Source: Lactobacillales bacterium (GTDB taxonomy: Bacteria > Bacillota > Bacilli > Lactobacillales > Streptococcaceae). From it: DNA of 9,352 nucleotides. Positions 1 through 6,702 of this stretch are shown here, piece after piece (position 1 is the stretch's first letter; every line of letters begins with the position of its first letter). Location of the stretch: assembly GCA_031257815.1 (NCBI GenBank), contig JAIRNX010000067.1, positions 1-9,352 on the forward strand, read 5' to 3'. Below the pieces are notes generated by a model. It searched no databases and was not told where the DNA came from. It saw nothing but the letters and a program-made list of their open reading frames with translations. Made by a program: the position numbers and the translations under genes.

Positions 1-413
1 CTATGCATCTTTTGATTATGAAATCAGCGGATATCGTGCAAGCAACTTGGTTAAGATGGATATTTTATTAAATGGCGAAAAAGTCGATGCACTGTCATTT
101 ATTGTTCATCGTGATTTTGCATATGAGCGCGGCAAAATCATCGTTGAAAAGTTAAAGAAACTGATCCCGCGTCAACAATTTGAAGTGCCTGTGCAAGCCT
201 ATTGGGCAAAAAATTGTAGCACGCAGCGATATTAAAGCATTGCGAAAAAACGTTTTAGCGAAATGTTATGGTGGCGATGTTACGCGTAAACGCAAGCTTC
301 TAGAAAAACAAAAAGAAGGTAAAAAACGCATGAAACAAATTGGCAATGTGGAAGTGCCACAAGAAGCATTCTTAAGTGTACTTTCAATGGATGAAGATAA
401 GAAAAAGAAATAA
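1..413 (+). pseudogene. lepA: LepA (elongation factor 4), C-terminal end, frameshifted
   Basis: This is the 3' end of lepA, the ribosome-associated GTPase that back-translocates or remodels stalled ribosomes; the gene begins before the window. Frame 2 reads the conserved stretch [20 protein letters not shown] and continues to [12 protein letters not shown] at about position 199. It then turns into [11 protein letters not shown] and stops at 233-235. The family sequence resumes in another frame from position 201 ([20 protein letters not shown]) and runs to [20 protein letters not shown], stop 411-413. The family consensus at the junction is VQAAIGQK, so two bases (one gc) appear to be missing around 199-200. 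The truncated product would lose about 70 residues of the LepA-specific C-terminal domain. lepA is dispensable in many bacteria, so a true null is possible; a sequencing or assembly error is equally possible. The identification is secure; the status of the frameshift is not. Confidence 0.85.
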
Positions 414-574
414 GAACCTGTCTACTATCTCCATAATAGCGAAATTTTTAGCAATTTTTCGCCTTTCGTCGTTAAAAATCCTCGAAATAGCACCACTATT
501 TTTGCGTTTTTTGCCTAGAATTGCATAAAAATTTTCCCAAAATTTCATCTATAGAGAGATAGTAGACAGGTTCT
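413..574 (+). repeat. Palindromic intergenic repeat, copy 1 (complete)
   Basis: A 162-bp near-symmetrical palindrome fills the lepA-ppaC gap. Its terminal arms are perfect 19-bp inverted repeats: AGAACCTGTCTACTATCTC at 413-431 and its reverse complement at 556-574. The halves keep pairing imperfectly inward to a central hairpin, AATAG-CACCA-CTATT (486-500), whose loop lies at the exact centre of the element. The left end overlaps the last base of the lepA stop codon; the right end is followed directly by the ppaC ribosome binding site (TAAGGAG). It has no coding capacity. Its size, symmetry and intergenic position resemble BOX/ERIC/MITE-type elements, but I do not recognise a named family. 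It may be transcribed as part of the lepA-ppaC mRNA and fold into a long hairpin. Confidence 0.9.
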
Positions 575-586
575 AAGGAGATTGTT

Positions 587-1558
587 ATGTCTAAAATTTT
601 AGTTTTTGGTCACCAAAACCCTGATACAGATGCGATTGCCTCAGCAATTGGTTTTTCACATTTAGCAAATCAGCAGTTTAGTCTGAATACAGAAGCTGTG
701 GCTTTAGGAGCTTTAAATGAAGAAACAAAGTATGCTTTAGATTTTTTTAAGCTCAATCCACCACGGGTGATTAAGTCTGCCGCATCAGAAGGTGTAGATA
801 CCGTTATTTTAACGGATCATAATGAATTTCAGCAGTCAATTGTTGATATTAAAGAGTTAACTGTTTGGGGGGTGGTCGATCATCATCGGATTGCGAACTT
901 TGCCACAGCTGATCCCGTGTTTTTCCGAGCAGAGCCAGTCGGTTCCTCTTCATCAATTGTTACTCGGATGTTTAAAGAAAACCAAGTTGATATTCCGAAA
1001 AAAATCGCCGGCATCTTATTATCTGCAATTATTTCCGATACTTTATTATTCAAGTCACCAACGACTCATCCAAGTGATTGCACAACCGCGCAATATTTGG
1101 CAAAAATCGCTGAGGTGGATCTTAAGACTTACGGCTTAGAATTGTTGAAAGCCGGAACAAACTTAGCCTCTAAATCCGAAAGCAAGTTGCTAAGCTTAGA
1201 TGCAAAAACTTTTCCTTTGGATGAAAAAAACGTTCGGGTAGCGCAGGTCAACACAGTTGACATTAATGAAGTTTTAACTCGTCAAGCTGCTTTAGAAAAA
1301 GCAATGCAAACAGAAATTGAGCAAAATGGATATAGTGATTTTATTTTGATGATCACAGATATTTTAAATAGTAATTCCGAAATTTTAGTTGTAGGCAAAA
1401 ATAATGAAAAAATTGAAAAAGCTTTTGGAATTCAACTTAAAGATCATCATGCCTTTTTAAAAGGTGTTGTTTCTCGTAAAAAACAAATTATTCCTCAATT
1501 GACAGAAAGTTATGAAAAAGGCATAAAAAATGAAGAAAACAAGGCAAAAAACATTTGA
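587..1558 (+). CDS. ppaC: Manganese-dependent inorganic pyrophosphatase (family II)
   Basis: This cytosolic enzyme hydrolyses pyrophosphate to two phosphates, pulling biosynthetic reactions such as the GalU reaction encoded nearby. The N-terminal DHH domain has the metal ligands of the family: GHQNPDTDA (H9, D13, D15), TDHNE (D77), VVDHH (D98, H99, H100) and SDTLLFKSP (D151). The C-terminal DHHA2 domain carries the substrate-binding SRKKQ motif at 296-300. Length is 323 aa against about 310 usual; the extra residues are a lysine-rich tail after the family end. That tail's codons (1530-1558) overlap the start of rodA by 29 bases, suggesting coupled translation. The ATG at 587 is preceded by AAGGAG with 6-nt spacing. 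No promoter is obvious between the repeat and the gene, so transcription either reads through from lepA or starts inside the repeat. Confidence 0.96.
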   Translation: MSKILVFGHQNPDTDAIASAIGFSHLANQQFSLNTEAVALGALNEETKYALDFFKLNPPRVIKSAASEGVDTVILTDHNEFQQSIVDIKELTVWGVVDHHRIANFATADPVFFRAEPVGSSSSIVTRMFKENQVDIPKKIAGILLSAIISDTLLFKSPTTHPSDCTTAQYLAKIAEVDLKTYGLELLKAGTNLASKSESKLLSLDAKTFPLDEKNVRVAQVNTVDINEVLTRQAALEKAMQTEIEQNGYSDFILMITDILNSNSEILVVGKNNEKIEKAFGIQLKDHHAFLKGVVSRKKQIIPQLTESYEKGIKNEENKAKNI

Positions 1559-2735
1559 TTCACGGCTTAACTATGGGGTGTTAATGCCTGTTTTTGTTTT
1601 AATATTGATTGGCTTGCTATCACTTTTTGTTGCCTTAAAACATTCTTCTTATGAAAGTGTTTTAGAAGAAATGATGGCAAAACAGATTGCTTGGACTGTA
1701 ATTGGGATCATTGCAATGATCGTTGTGATCCATATCAATTTACATGTGCTATGGCTATTATCTATTCCCTCGTACCTTTTGGGACTTGGAGTGATGGTCT
1801 TGCCGCTGTTCTTTTATAATCCCACATTAGTAAAAGCCACTGGTGCAAAAAATTGGGTGAGTATTGGCTCACAAACGTTATTTCAACCCTCAGAATTAAT
1901 GAAAATTGCTTATATTTTATTTTTGGCTTACCTTATCATACGACACAATACAAAGCTTTCAGAACGAAAAGTTACAAGAGATTTGTTTTTAATTGGCAAG
2001 TTATTACTTGCAACACTTCCAATACTGATGCTGCTTAAGTTACAAAATGACTTTGGGACGGTTTTAGTCTTTTTGGCCATTTTATGTGGGATGATTTTGC
2101 TATCGGGTGTTTCTTGGAAAATTTTATTTCCGGGCATTTTAGCAGTTTTGCTTTTGATTGGCATTTTTATATTTTTCATTACGAATGATTTAGGTCGTCA
2201 AGTTTTGCAAAAAGCCCATATTTTACAAAATTATCAATTAGCGCGTATTGATGCCTGGCTTAATCCCTTCCATGATGCAACAGGCAAGTCTTATCAACAA
2301 AAACAAGGGCTACTAGCGATTGGCTCCGGTGGATTGTTCGGCAAAGGTTTTGATAAAACACAGCTTTATGTTCCTGTTCGCGAATCAGATATGATTTTTA
2401 CCGTTATTGGAGAAAACTTTGGTTTTGTTGGTAGTACATTGGTTATTCTATTATATTTTCTTTTGATTTATCATATGGTTAAAATCACTCTTGAATCAAA
2501 CAACCAATTTTACACCTATATTGCTACAGGTTTAATCATGATGATTTTATTTCATGTTTTTGAAAATATTGGCGCTAATATTGGTTTATTACCTTTAACA
2601 GGAATTCCATTACCTTTTGTCTCGCAAGGTGGATCGTCAATGGTAGGAAATCTTTTAGGTACTGGTTTAGTTTTATCTATGTACTATCATCAAAAAAAAG
2701 ACAATTATCGTCAATTGCAAAGGAGATCGATATGA
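1530..2735 (+). CDS. rodA: RodA-type SEDS peptidoglycan glycosyltransferase
   Basis: This polytopic membrane protein of the SEDS family (RodA/FtsW) polymerises lipid II into glycan strands together with a class B penicillin-binding protein. It has 401 aa and about ten hydrophobic segments, the first at residues 15-36. SEDS signatures are present: FQPSE (118-122), [12 protein letters not shown] (263-274), [18 protein letters not shown] with the likely catalytic Asp at 287, and [13 protein letters not shown] (358-370). The [12 protein letters not shown] and SDMIF wording is closer to RodA (elongation) than FtsW (division), and the gene does not lie in a dcw cluster; FtsW remains a less likely alternative. 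The start ATG lies inside the ppaC end, with AAAAGG upstream. The stop overlaps the galU start (ATGA), so it is translationally linked on both sides. Confidence 0.9.
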   Translation: MKKTRQKTFDSRLNYGVLMPVFVLILIGLLSLFVALKHSSYESVLEEMMAKQIAWTVIGIIAMIVVIHINLHVLWLLSIPSYLLGLGVMVLPLFFYNPTLVKATGAKNWVSIGSQTLFQPSELMKIAYILFLAYLIIRHNTKLSERKVTRDLFLIGKLLLATLPILMLLKLQNDFGTVLVFLAILCGMILLSGVSWKILFPGILAVLLLIGIFIFFITNDLGRQVLQKAHILQNYQLARIDAWLNPFHDATGKSYQQKQGLLAIGSGGLFGKGFDKTQLYVPVRESDMIFTVIGENFGFVGSTLVILLYFLLIYHMVKITLESNNQFYTYIATGLIMMILFHVFENIGANIGLLPLTGIPLPFVSQGGSSMVGNLLGTGLVLSMYYHQKKDNYRQLQRRSI

Positions 2736-3679
2736 AAGTTAGAAAAGCAGTAATTCCTGCCGCTGGACTGGGAACACGTTTTTTACCGGTAACAAAAGCG
2801 ATGGCTAAAGAAATGTTACCAATTGTAGATAAACCAACAATCCAATTTATCGTTGAAGAAGCATTGGCATCAGGGATGGAGGATGTTTTAGTTATCATAG
2901 GTAAAGGAAAACGCTCAATTGAGGATCATTTTGATTCTAATTTTGAATTAGAAGAAACACTTCGTAATAAAGGAAAGAATGAACTATTAAAAATGGTTGA
3001 GGAAACAACCAATATTAACCTTCATTTTATTCGTCAACCTTATCCGAAAGGCCTAGGACATGCAGTGCTTCAAGCTGAGGCATTTATAGGTGGAGAGCCG
3101 TTTGTGGTAATGCTTGGGGACGATTTGATGATGGACAAAACTCCTTTAACCAAGCAGTTAATGAGTGATTACGGAAAAACACATGCTTCAACGATTGCTG
3201 TTATGAAAGTTCCTCATGAAGAAGTGTCTTCTTATGGAGTGATTGAACCGCATGGCGAAGTAAAAAATGGTTTATACAATGTTGCTTCTTTTGTAGAAAA
3301 ACCCAAGCCAGAAAAGGCACCATCTAACTTAGCAATCATTGGACGTTATTTACTAACTCCTGAAATTTTCGATGTGCTTAGAGATCAAAAACCAGGTGCA
3401 GGAGGTGAGATTCAGTTAACAGACGCAATTGATACCTTAAATAAAACGCAAAGAGTCTTTGCTCATGAGTTTAAAGGAAAACGCTATGATGTTGGAGATA
3501 AGTTTGGCTTTTTAAAAACCTCAATTGAGTATGGTTTAACACACGATCAGGTAAAGGATGATCTGCGAAAATTTATTATTAAATTAGGGAAGAAGCTTGA
3601 AGCAGGAAAAGAAGTCAAACTTGTTTTAAATAACTTGGATAAAATATTCTCAGAAAATAAAAACACAAAAGGAAGTTAA
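2732..3679 (+). CDS. galU: UTP-glucose-1-phosphate uridylyltransferase
   Basis: It makes UDP-glucose and pyrophosphate from UTP and glucose-1-phosphate, supplying glycolipid, teichoic acid and polysaccharide synthesis. The nucleotidyltransferase signature [19 protein letters not shown] is at residues 12-30. Other family motifs are GLGHAV (107-112), the metal-binding region LGDD (128-131), VEKP (188-191), [10 protein letters not shown] (224-233) and KRYDVGDK (250-257). At 315 aa it is slightly longer than the usual 290-300 because of a lysine-rich C-terminal tail. The ATG overlaps the rodA stop by 4 bases and has AAGGAG 6 nt upstream. The pyrophosphate it releases is the substrate of PpaC, two genes upstream in the same run. 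Confidence 0.96.
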   Translation: MKVRKAVIPAAGLGTRFLPVTKAMAKEMLPIVDKPTIQFIVEEALASGMEDVLVIIGKGKRSIEDHFDSNFELEETLRNKGKNELLKMVEETTNINLHFIRQPYPKGLGHAVLQAEAFIGGEPFVVMLGDDLMMDKTPLTKQLMSDYGKTHASTIAVMKVPHEEVSSYGVIEPHGEVKNGLYNVASFVEKPKPEKAPSNLAIIGRYLLTPEIFDVLRDQKPGAGGEIQLTDAIDTLNKTQRVFAHEFKGKRYDVGDKFGFLKTSIEYGLTHDQVKDDLRKFIIKLGKKLEAGKEVKLVLNNLDKIFSENKNTKGS

Positions 3680-3681
3680 TA

Positions 3682-4314
3682 ATGCCAATCTTATTTTTAA
3701 ATTTTAATGAAGTGTTGCAAAATTTATTAAACCAGCACATTTTGTATTTTTATTTGGTCTTAATCACCATCATTTTTGTTGAAACGGGAATTGTGATTTT
3801 TCCTTTTTTACCAGGAGATTCAATTTTATTTTTTGCTGGTAGTTTGGCTGCTTTAAAGGGTTCAGAAATATCAATTTGGTTTTTAATCATCAGTTTATCT
3901 ATTACAGCATTTATTGCTAATATGCTTAATTTTGAGCTAGGGAAACGTTTTGGTGAGTCTTTGCCAAAGCATCCTAAGTTAAACAAATTTTTAAAGCCTA
4001 AACATATTGAAGAAGCACATGCATTCTTTGAAAAATATGGAACATTTGCCATCTTTTTAGGGCGGTTTATGCCGATTATTCGTACCATCGTACCATTTAC
4101 AGCAGGTAGTAGTTTAATGCCCTATAAAAAATTTGTCACTTTTAACTTTTTAGGCGGCGTTACGTGGTGTGTTTTATCTGTTGGAGCAGGATTTTTATTT
4201 GGTCAAGTTCCGTTTGTGAAAAAACATTTTGAAGTTGTTATGTTAGCAATTGTTTTTATTTCTTTATTGCCAGTGGTGATTATGGCAGTAAAACGTTGGT
4301 TTAAAAATAAATAG
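3682..4314 (+). CDS. DedA-family membrane protein (SNARE-associated/VTT domain)
   Basis: A 210-aa integral membrane protein with hydrophobic stretches at about 20-55, 62-82, 120-145, 152-176 and 184-203. Family features are VETG near residue 33, the re-entrant motif PFLPGD (41-46), NFELGKRFG (83-91), and FEKYGTFAIFLGRFMPIIRT (116-135) with its two conserved arginines R128 and R134, followed by VPFTAGSS. Some DedA proteins are undecaprenyl-phosphate flippases (UptA type), which would suit a neighbour of rodA; this role is inferred from context only, because other DedA members move other lipids. It starts 2 nt after the galU stop, with AAAGGAAG as ribosome binding site inside the galU end, so it is almost certainly co-transcribed. 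No terminator is evident after it. Confidence 0.9.
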   Translation: MPILFLNFNEVLQNLLNQHILYFYLVLITIIFVETGIVIFPFLPGDSILFFAGSLAALKGSEISIWFLIISLSITAFIANMLNFELGKRFGESLPKHPKLNKFLKPKHIEEAHAFFEKYGTFAIFLGRFMPIIRTIVPFTAGSSLMPYKKFVTFNFLGGVTWCVLSVGAGFLFGQVPFVKKHFEVVMLAIVFISLLPVVIMAVKRWFKNK

Positions 4315-4330
4315 ATTATCTGGGCGCTAA

Positions 4331-4364
4331 ATTTATAATTATTTTCGATTATAAATGTTATAAT
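4331..4364 (+). promoter_or_regulatory. Extended -10 promoter with 9-bp inverted repeat
   Basis: TATAAT at 4359-4364 is preceded by TG at the extended -10 position (4356-4357). No good -35 box lies at 17 nt, consistent with an extended -10 promoter. Immediately upstream is a perfect 9-bp inverted repeat, ATTTATAAT (4331-4339) and ATTATAAAT (4348-4356), with an 8-nt gap. It occupies the -35 to -10 interval and could be an operator. The promoter drives the DUF948-YtxH pair 31 nt downstream. Confidence 0.6.
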
Positions 4365-4395
4365 GCTTCATGTAAAAATCTAAGGAGGCTAATAA

Positions 4396-4827
4396 ATGAC
4401 TGGTGGTTATATTGCATTAATAATTATTGCACTAGCTTTTGTATCAGTTACGTTTTTTCTGATCATCTTATTTAAAAAAGTGATGAAATTAATAGATTCG
4501 ATAAATAAAATTATTGAAACTACTGATCACACTATTAGTGTCATCACAAAAGAAGTCGATGTTTTAACTCATCAAGTGGATATATTGTTGACCAAAACAA
4601 ATGCCTTAGTTGAAGATGTAAGTGAAAAAGTAGCGACAATTGATCCTTTTTTCACAGCTGTAGCTGATTTAAGTGTTAGCGTTAGTGATCTAAATACACA
4701 AAGCCGTAAACTGTTAACACATGTTAGTGCTTGCACAAAAACCGCTAGTAAATTTGCCTCAATGACAATTGTAGGAAAACATGCTTTTAAATTACTAAAA
4801 AACAGAAAAAAGAAAAAGGGAAGTTGA
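4396..4827 (+). CDS. DUF948 membrane-anchored protein
   Basis: 143 aa. A single N-terminal transmembrane segment (about residues 4-27) is followed by a long helical, heptad-like region (about 28-120) rich in Val, Ile, Thr and Asp, then a basic tail ending NRKKKKGS. This is the layout of the DUF948/YtxG family. In Bacillus the ytxG-ytxH genes form a general-stress operon, but the molecular function is unknown. A strong ribosome binding site, AAGGAGG, sits 7 nt before the ATG. The next gene is a YtxH-like protein, reproducing the ytxG-ytxH pairing. The family call rests on architecture and neighbour, not on a catalytic motif. Confidence 0.82.
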   Translation: MTGGYIALIIIALAFVSVTFFLIILFKKVMKLIDSINKIIETTDHTISVITKEVDVLTHQVDILLTKTNALVEDVSEKVATIDPFFTAVADLSVSVSDLNTQSRKLLTHVSACTKTASKFASMTIVGKHAFKLLKNRKKKKGS

Positions 4828-4829
4828 TT

Positions 4830-5225
4830 ATGAAAGAGACAGGTGGATTTTTAACAGGGGTTTTTCTTGGGGGAGCAACAGCTTTAGTTGGTGCTGCTTT
4901 ATTATCTCCTAAAGCTAAAAGCGACTTGCATAAGGATATGAAACATAAGGTGAATAAATTTTCCAAGCAACATCCTGAAATTGCAAAATTTGTGAAAAGC
5001 AAAACAAACGATGTATTTGATTGTTTAGAAATTATAAAGAATAGTTTAAATAAATATACAGATGGTAAGTTTGATAATTGGTTAAATCAAACTTTTGAGC
5101 CATTTACTTCTTTTGAAGAAAATTCAGTAGAAATTGCTGATGAATTACCTGCTTTGCAAGAAAAAGAGGAAGATATCGTTCTTACGATGGGATCGGAAGG
5201 AAATAATATTTTAAATCTGCCATAA
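4830..5225 (+). CDS. YtxH-like protein
   Basis: 131 aa. The glycine/alanine-rich N-terminal hydrophobic segment GGFLTGVFLGGATALVGAA (residues 5-23) is followed by LLSPKAKSDLHKDMKHK, the typical YtxH pattern of a membrane anchor and then SPK plus charged helix. The C-terminal third is acidic and of no known family. The ATG at 4830 was chosen because GGGAAG lies 6 nt upstream; an in-frame TTG at 4824 overlaps the previous stop but would put that ribosome binding site too close. It follows the DUF948 gene by 2 nt in the same operon and ends before a strong terminator. Function is unknown; in Bacillus the family is stress-induced. Confidence 0.83.
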   Translation: MKETGGFLTGVFLGGATALVGAALLSPKAKSDLHKDMKHKVNKFSKQHPEIAKFVKSKTNDVFDCLEIIKNSLNKYTDGKFDNWLNQTFEPFTSFEENSVEIADELPALQEKEEDIVLTMGSEGNNILNLP

Positions 5226-5241
5226 TTTCAAAGAAACTATA

Positions 5242-5287
5242 AAAACGTCAGCACTGCTTTCTATTAAGTAAACAGTGCTGACGTTTT
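5242..5287. terminator. Strong bidirectional rho-independent terminator
   Basis: The perfect 15-bp stem AAAACGTCAGCACTG (5242-5256) pairs with its reverse complement at 5273-5287 across a 16-nt loop, with T-rich tails on both strands. It ends the DUF948-YtxH unit on + and would also stop leftward transcription from the shp gene on the minus strand. Confidence 0.9.
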
Positions 5288-5310
5288 GTGCATTTTTTAA
5301 TATTTTCATA

Positions 5311-5327
5311 AGAGTCTGTTAACGATC
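5311..5327 (+). repeat. Fragment of palindromic repeat terminus
   Basis: AGAGTCTGTTAACGATC matches 15 of 17 bases of the terminal repeat AGAACCTGTTAACGATC seen in copies 2 and 3. The two changed bases create AGTCTG, which pairs with CAGACT at 5337-5342 to form a small hairpin. No matching far terminus is present, so this looks like a solo remnant. Confidence 0.55.
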
Positions 5328-5418
5328 AAAATTTTTCAGACTGTGACATTTTATGAAACAATAATCACCCTTTAAAAATAGGAGGAACTAACAATGTAGC
5401 GGTATCGATTTTTATTAC

Positions 5419-5508
5419 TTATCCACCAACAGTAGGAGGAATTAATATTATAATAGTCCCAAGCACGGTCATTATTAATTTATAATGTTTGTTCATAAAC
5501 CCTTTCAC
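5419..5508 (-). CDS. Candidate short hydrophobic peptide (SHP) pheromone precursor
   Basis: A 29-codon gene divergent from the Rgg regulator. From the GTG at 5508 it reads MKGFMNKHYKL, then IMTVLGT, then IIILIPPTVGG and a TAA stop at 5419-5421. An in-frame ATG at 5494-5496 would give 25 aa. The GTG is preferred because AGAGGGAG (5518-5525) lies 9 nt upstream; the ATG has only a weak site. A short basic N-terminus, hydrophobic core and Gly-Gly end are the hallmarks of streptococcal SHPs, which are exported, trimmed, re-imported by the oligopeptide permease and bound by Rgg. Divergent placement next to rgg is the classical arrangement. The active form would be a C-terminal fragment ending IPPTVGG; its exact length cannot be read from sequence. 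Downstream, the bidirectional terminator at 5242-5287 could end its transcript. Confidence 0.7.
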   Translation of the reverse strand: MKGFMNKHYKLIMTVLGTIIILIPPTVGG

Positions 5509-5557
5509 AATGACTCACTCCCTCTTTTTTTAATAAACTGTCTAACGGAACATTCAA

Positions 5558-5593
5558 AGTTTAACAAGCTGGTATATCTTTGTAAAATGTAAC
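5558..5593 (-). promoter_or_regulatory. Candidate shp promoter with adjacent operator half-site
   Basis: On the minus strand, TTTACA (5586-5581) and TAAACT (5563-5558) form a -35/-10 pair with 17-nt spacing, giving a leader of roughly 40 nt before the shp GTG. GTTACATTT (5593-5585) overlaps the upstream edge of the -35, a place where Rgg activators commonly bind. This is a prediction from pattern only. Confidence 0.4.
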
Positions 5594-5619
5594 TTAAAAT
5601 TCAAAAGTCGGCAAAAAAA

Positions 5620-5656
5620 GTGACATTTGCTATTTATTTATTTTTTATATTATAGA
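5620..5656 (+). promoter_or_regulatory. Candidate rgg promoter with second operator half-site
   Basis: TTGCTA (5627-5632) and TATAGA (5651-5656) give an 18-nt spaced promoter about 40 nt before the rgg ATG; TATTAT at 5648 is an alternative -10 with short spacing. GTGACATTT (5620-5628) overlaps the -35. It matches 8 of 9 bases of the half-site beside the shp -35 and lies in inverted orientation to it. Confidence 0.35.
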
Positions 5657-5697
5657 ATGATAATGTAATAAAAATAAAAAATAAGGAGTTAAAAAAA

Positions 5698-6663
5698 ATG
5701 AAAAGTTTAAATTTGTCACAATACAAGGAGATATCTTCAAAAACTTTAGGCGAAGTTTTTAAAAATATAAGAAATGCTAAAAATATCACCGCCAAAGAAA
5801 TTTGTGAAAAAAAGTGCGCATGCTCACTTAGAGCCTTATATAATTTTGAAAGCGGACGCAATTGTGTAAATTCTTGGATTTTACTAAATCTTTTAAACAG
5901 TATTGATGTTTCTGCCGAAGATTATTTTGATATGATTTTTGCTTACCAAGCTAGTACTCATGAAAAATTTATTAAAAAATTATTGAATTGTTATCATAAA
6001 AATGATATTTCTGCTTTAGAAAAAATTTTGGCAGAAAAACAGACTGATCAGTCAAAAAATTTGGAAAAGCATGCTCAAATCCTTATGATCTCAACTCTTC
6101 TTTATGAAATAGATCCAAATTTTCAGATTTCCCAAGAGATTCTAGAAAAGGCCGGTGATTATTTTTTTGGAATAGAACAATGGGGTTATCCTGAGTTAAC
6201 TTTATTCTGCAATACAGCGCATATTTTAAACCCTCTCTTAGTAATATCTATAACTAAAGAGTTAATCGATAACAAAGAAGAGTATTGTGCCAAAAGGAAA
6301 AACAGGGAAATCTTTTTGAAGATATTGCTTAACGTTTCTTTTAATTGCGTTAAAAATAACTGTTTAAAAGAAGCAGCTTTTTTCATTTGCGTGGCTGATG
6401 ATTTGATAAAAGAACAAACGCCAGAAAGTACTATTCTGGATAGAATCGCTTTAAAGTTTATAAAAGGTTATTATGATTTGCTTGACGGAAGTATCCATAA
6501 CGGGCAGATGTTGATGAAAAATGCAATTCAAACTTTTAGAGTTATAAAAACTCCAAACTCCGTGAAACTTTATGAAAAATATTATGATGAAGCCCTTAAG
6601 CAAGCTGGCATAGAAATTAAGGATGAGCCAGTTAACTTTTTGGGGAAAAGATTTAGATTATAG
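5698..6663 (+). CDS. Rgg/GadR/MutR-type transcriptional regulator
   Basis: A 321-aa cytosolic regulator. The N-terminal helix-turn-helix spans about 17-62 (LGEVFKNIRNAKNITAKEIC then SLRALYNFESGRN), matching the Rgg pattern of LG..IR..R, helix, S.S.L..FE.G. The rest is an all-helical, TPR-like region (about 75-310), the part that binds peptide pheromones in this family. It is somewhat longer than the usual 280-300 aa. Ten cysteines are present, four of them in the DNA-binding domain (36, 40, 42, 56), which is unusual. The ATG has AAGGAG 9 nt upstream. The divergent shp-like gene suggests it is the cognate receptor and controls that promoter and perhaps its own. No other obvious target operon is adjacent. 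The gene is AT-rich (many AAA and TTT codons), compatible with acquisition by transfer. Confidence 0.85.
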   Translation: MKSLNLSQYKEISSKTLGEVFKNIRNAKNITAKEICEKKCACSLRALYNFESGRNCVNSWILLNLLNSIDVSAEDYFDMIFAYQASTHEKFIKKLLNCYHKNDISALEKILAEKQTDQSKNLEKHAQILMISTLLYEIDPNFQISQEILEKAGDYFFGIEQWGYPELTLFCNTAHILNPLLVISITKELIDNKEEYCAKRKNREIFLKILLNVSFNCVKNNCLKEAAFFICVADDLIKEQTPESTILDRIALKFIKGYYDLLDGSIHNGQMLMKNAIQTFRVIKTPNSVKLYEKYYDEALKQAGIEIKDEPVNFLGKRFRL

Positions 6664-6702
6664 GCGAGGTTAAATCGGGAGAATTTTTTTGTCGCTGATC
6701 AA

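Noticed and set aside
206..215. Programmed -1 frameshift site (A AAA AAT) in lepA
   Set aside because: A -1 shift leads to the wrong frame; a +1 or -2 shift is needed, and the conserved residues change frame before this run, so a mutation near 200 is the simpler reading.
5353..5364. Tiny frame ATG AAA CAA TAA
   Set aside because: Three codons, no ribosome binding site; chance in AT-rich DNA.
5530..5557. Alternative shp promoter TTGAAT-16-TATTAA on the minus strand
   Set aside because: It would start the transcript inside the ribosome binding site; the upstream TTTACA-17-TAAACT gives a sensible leader.
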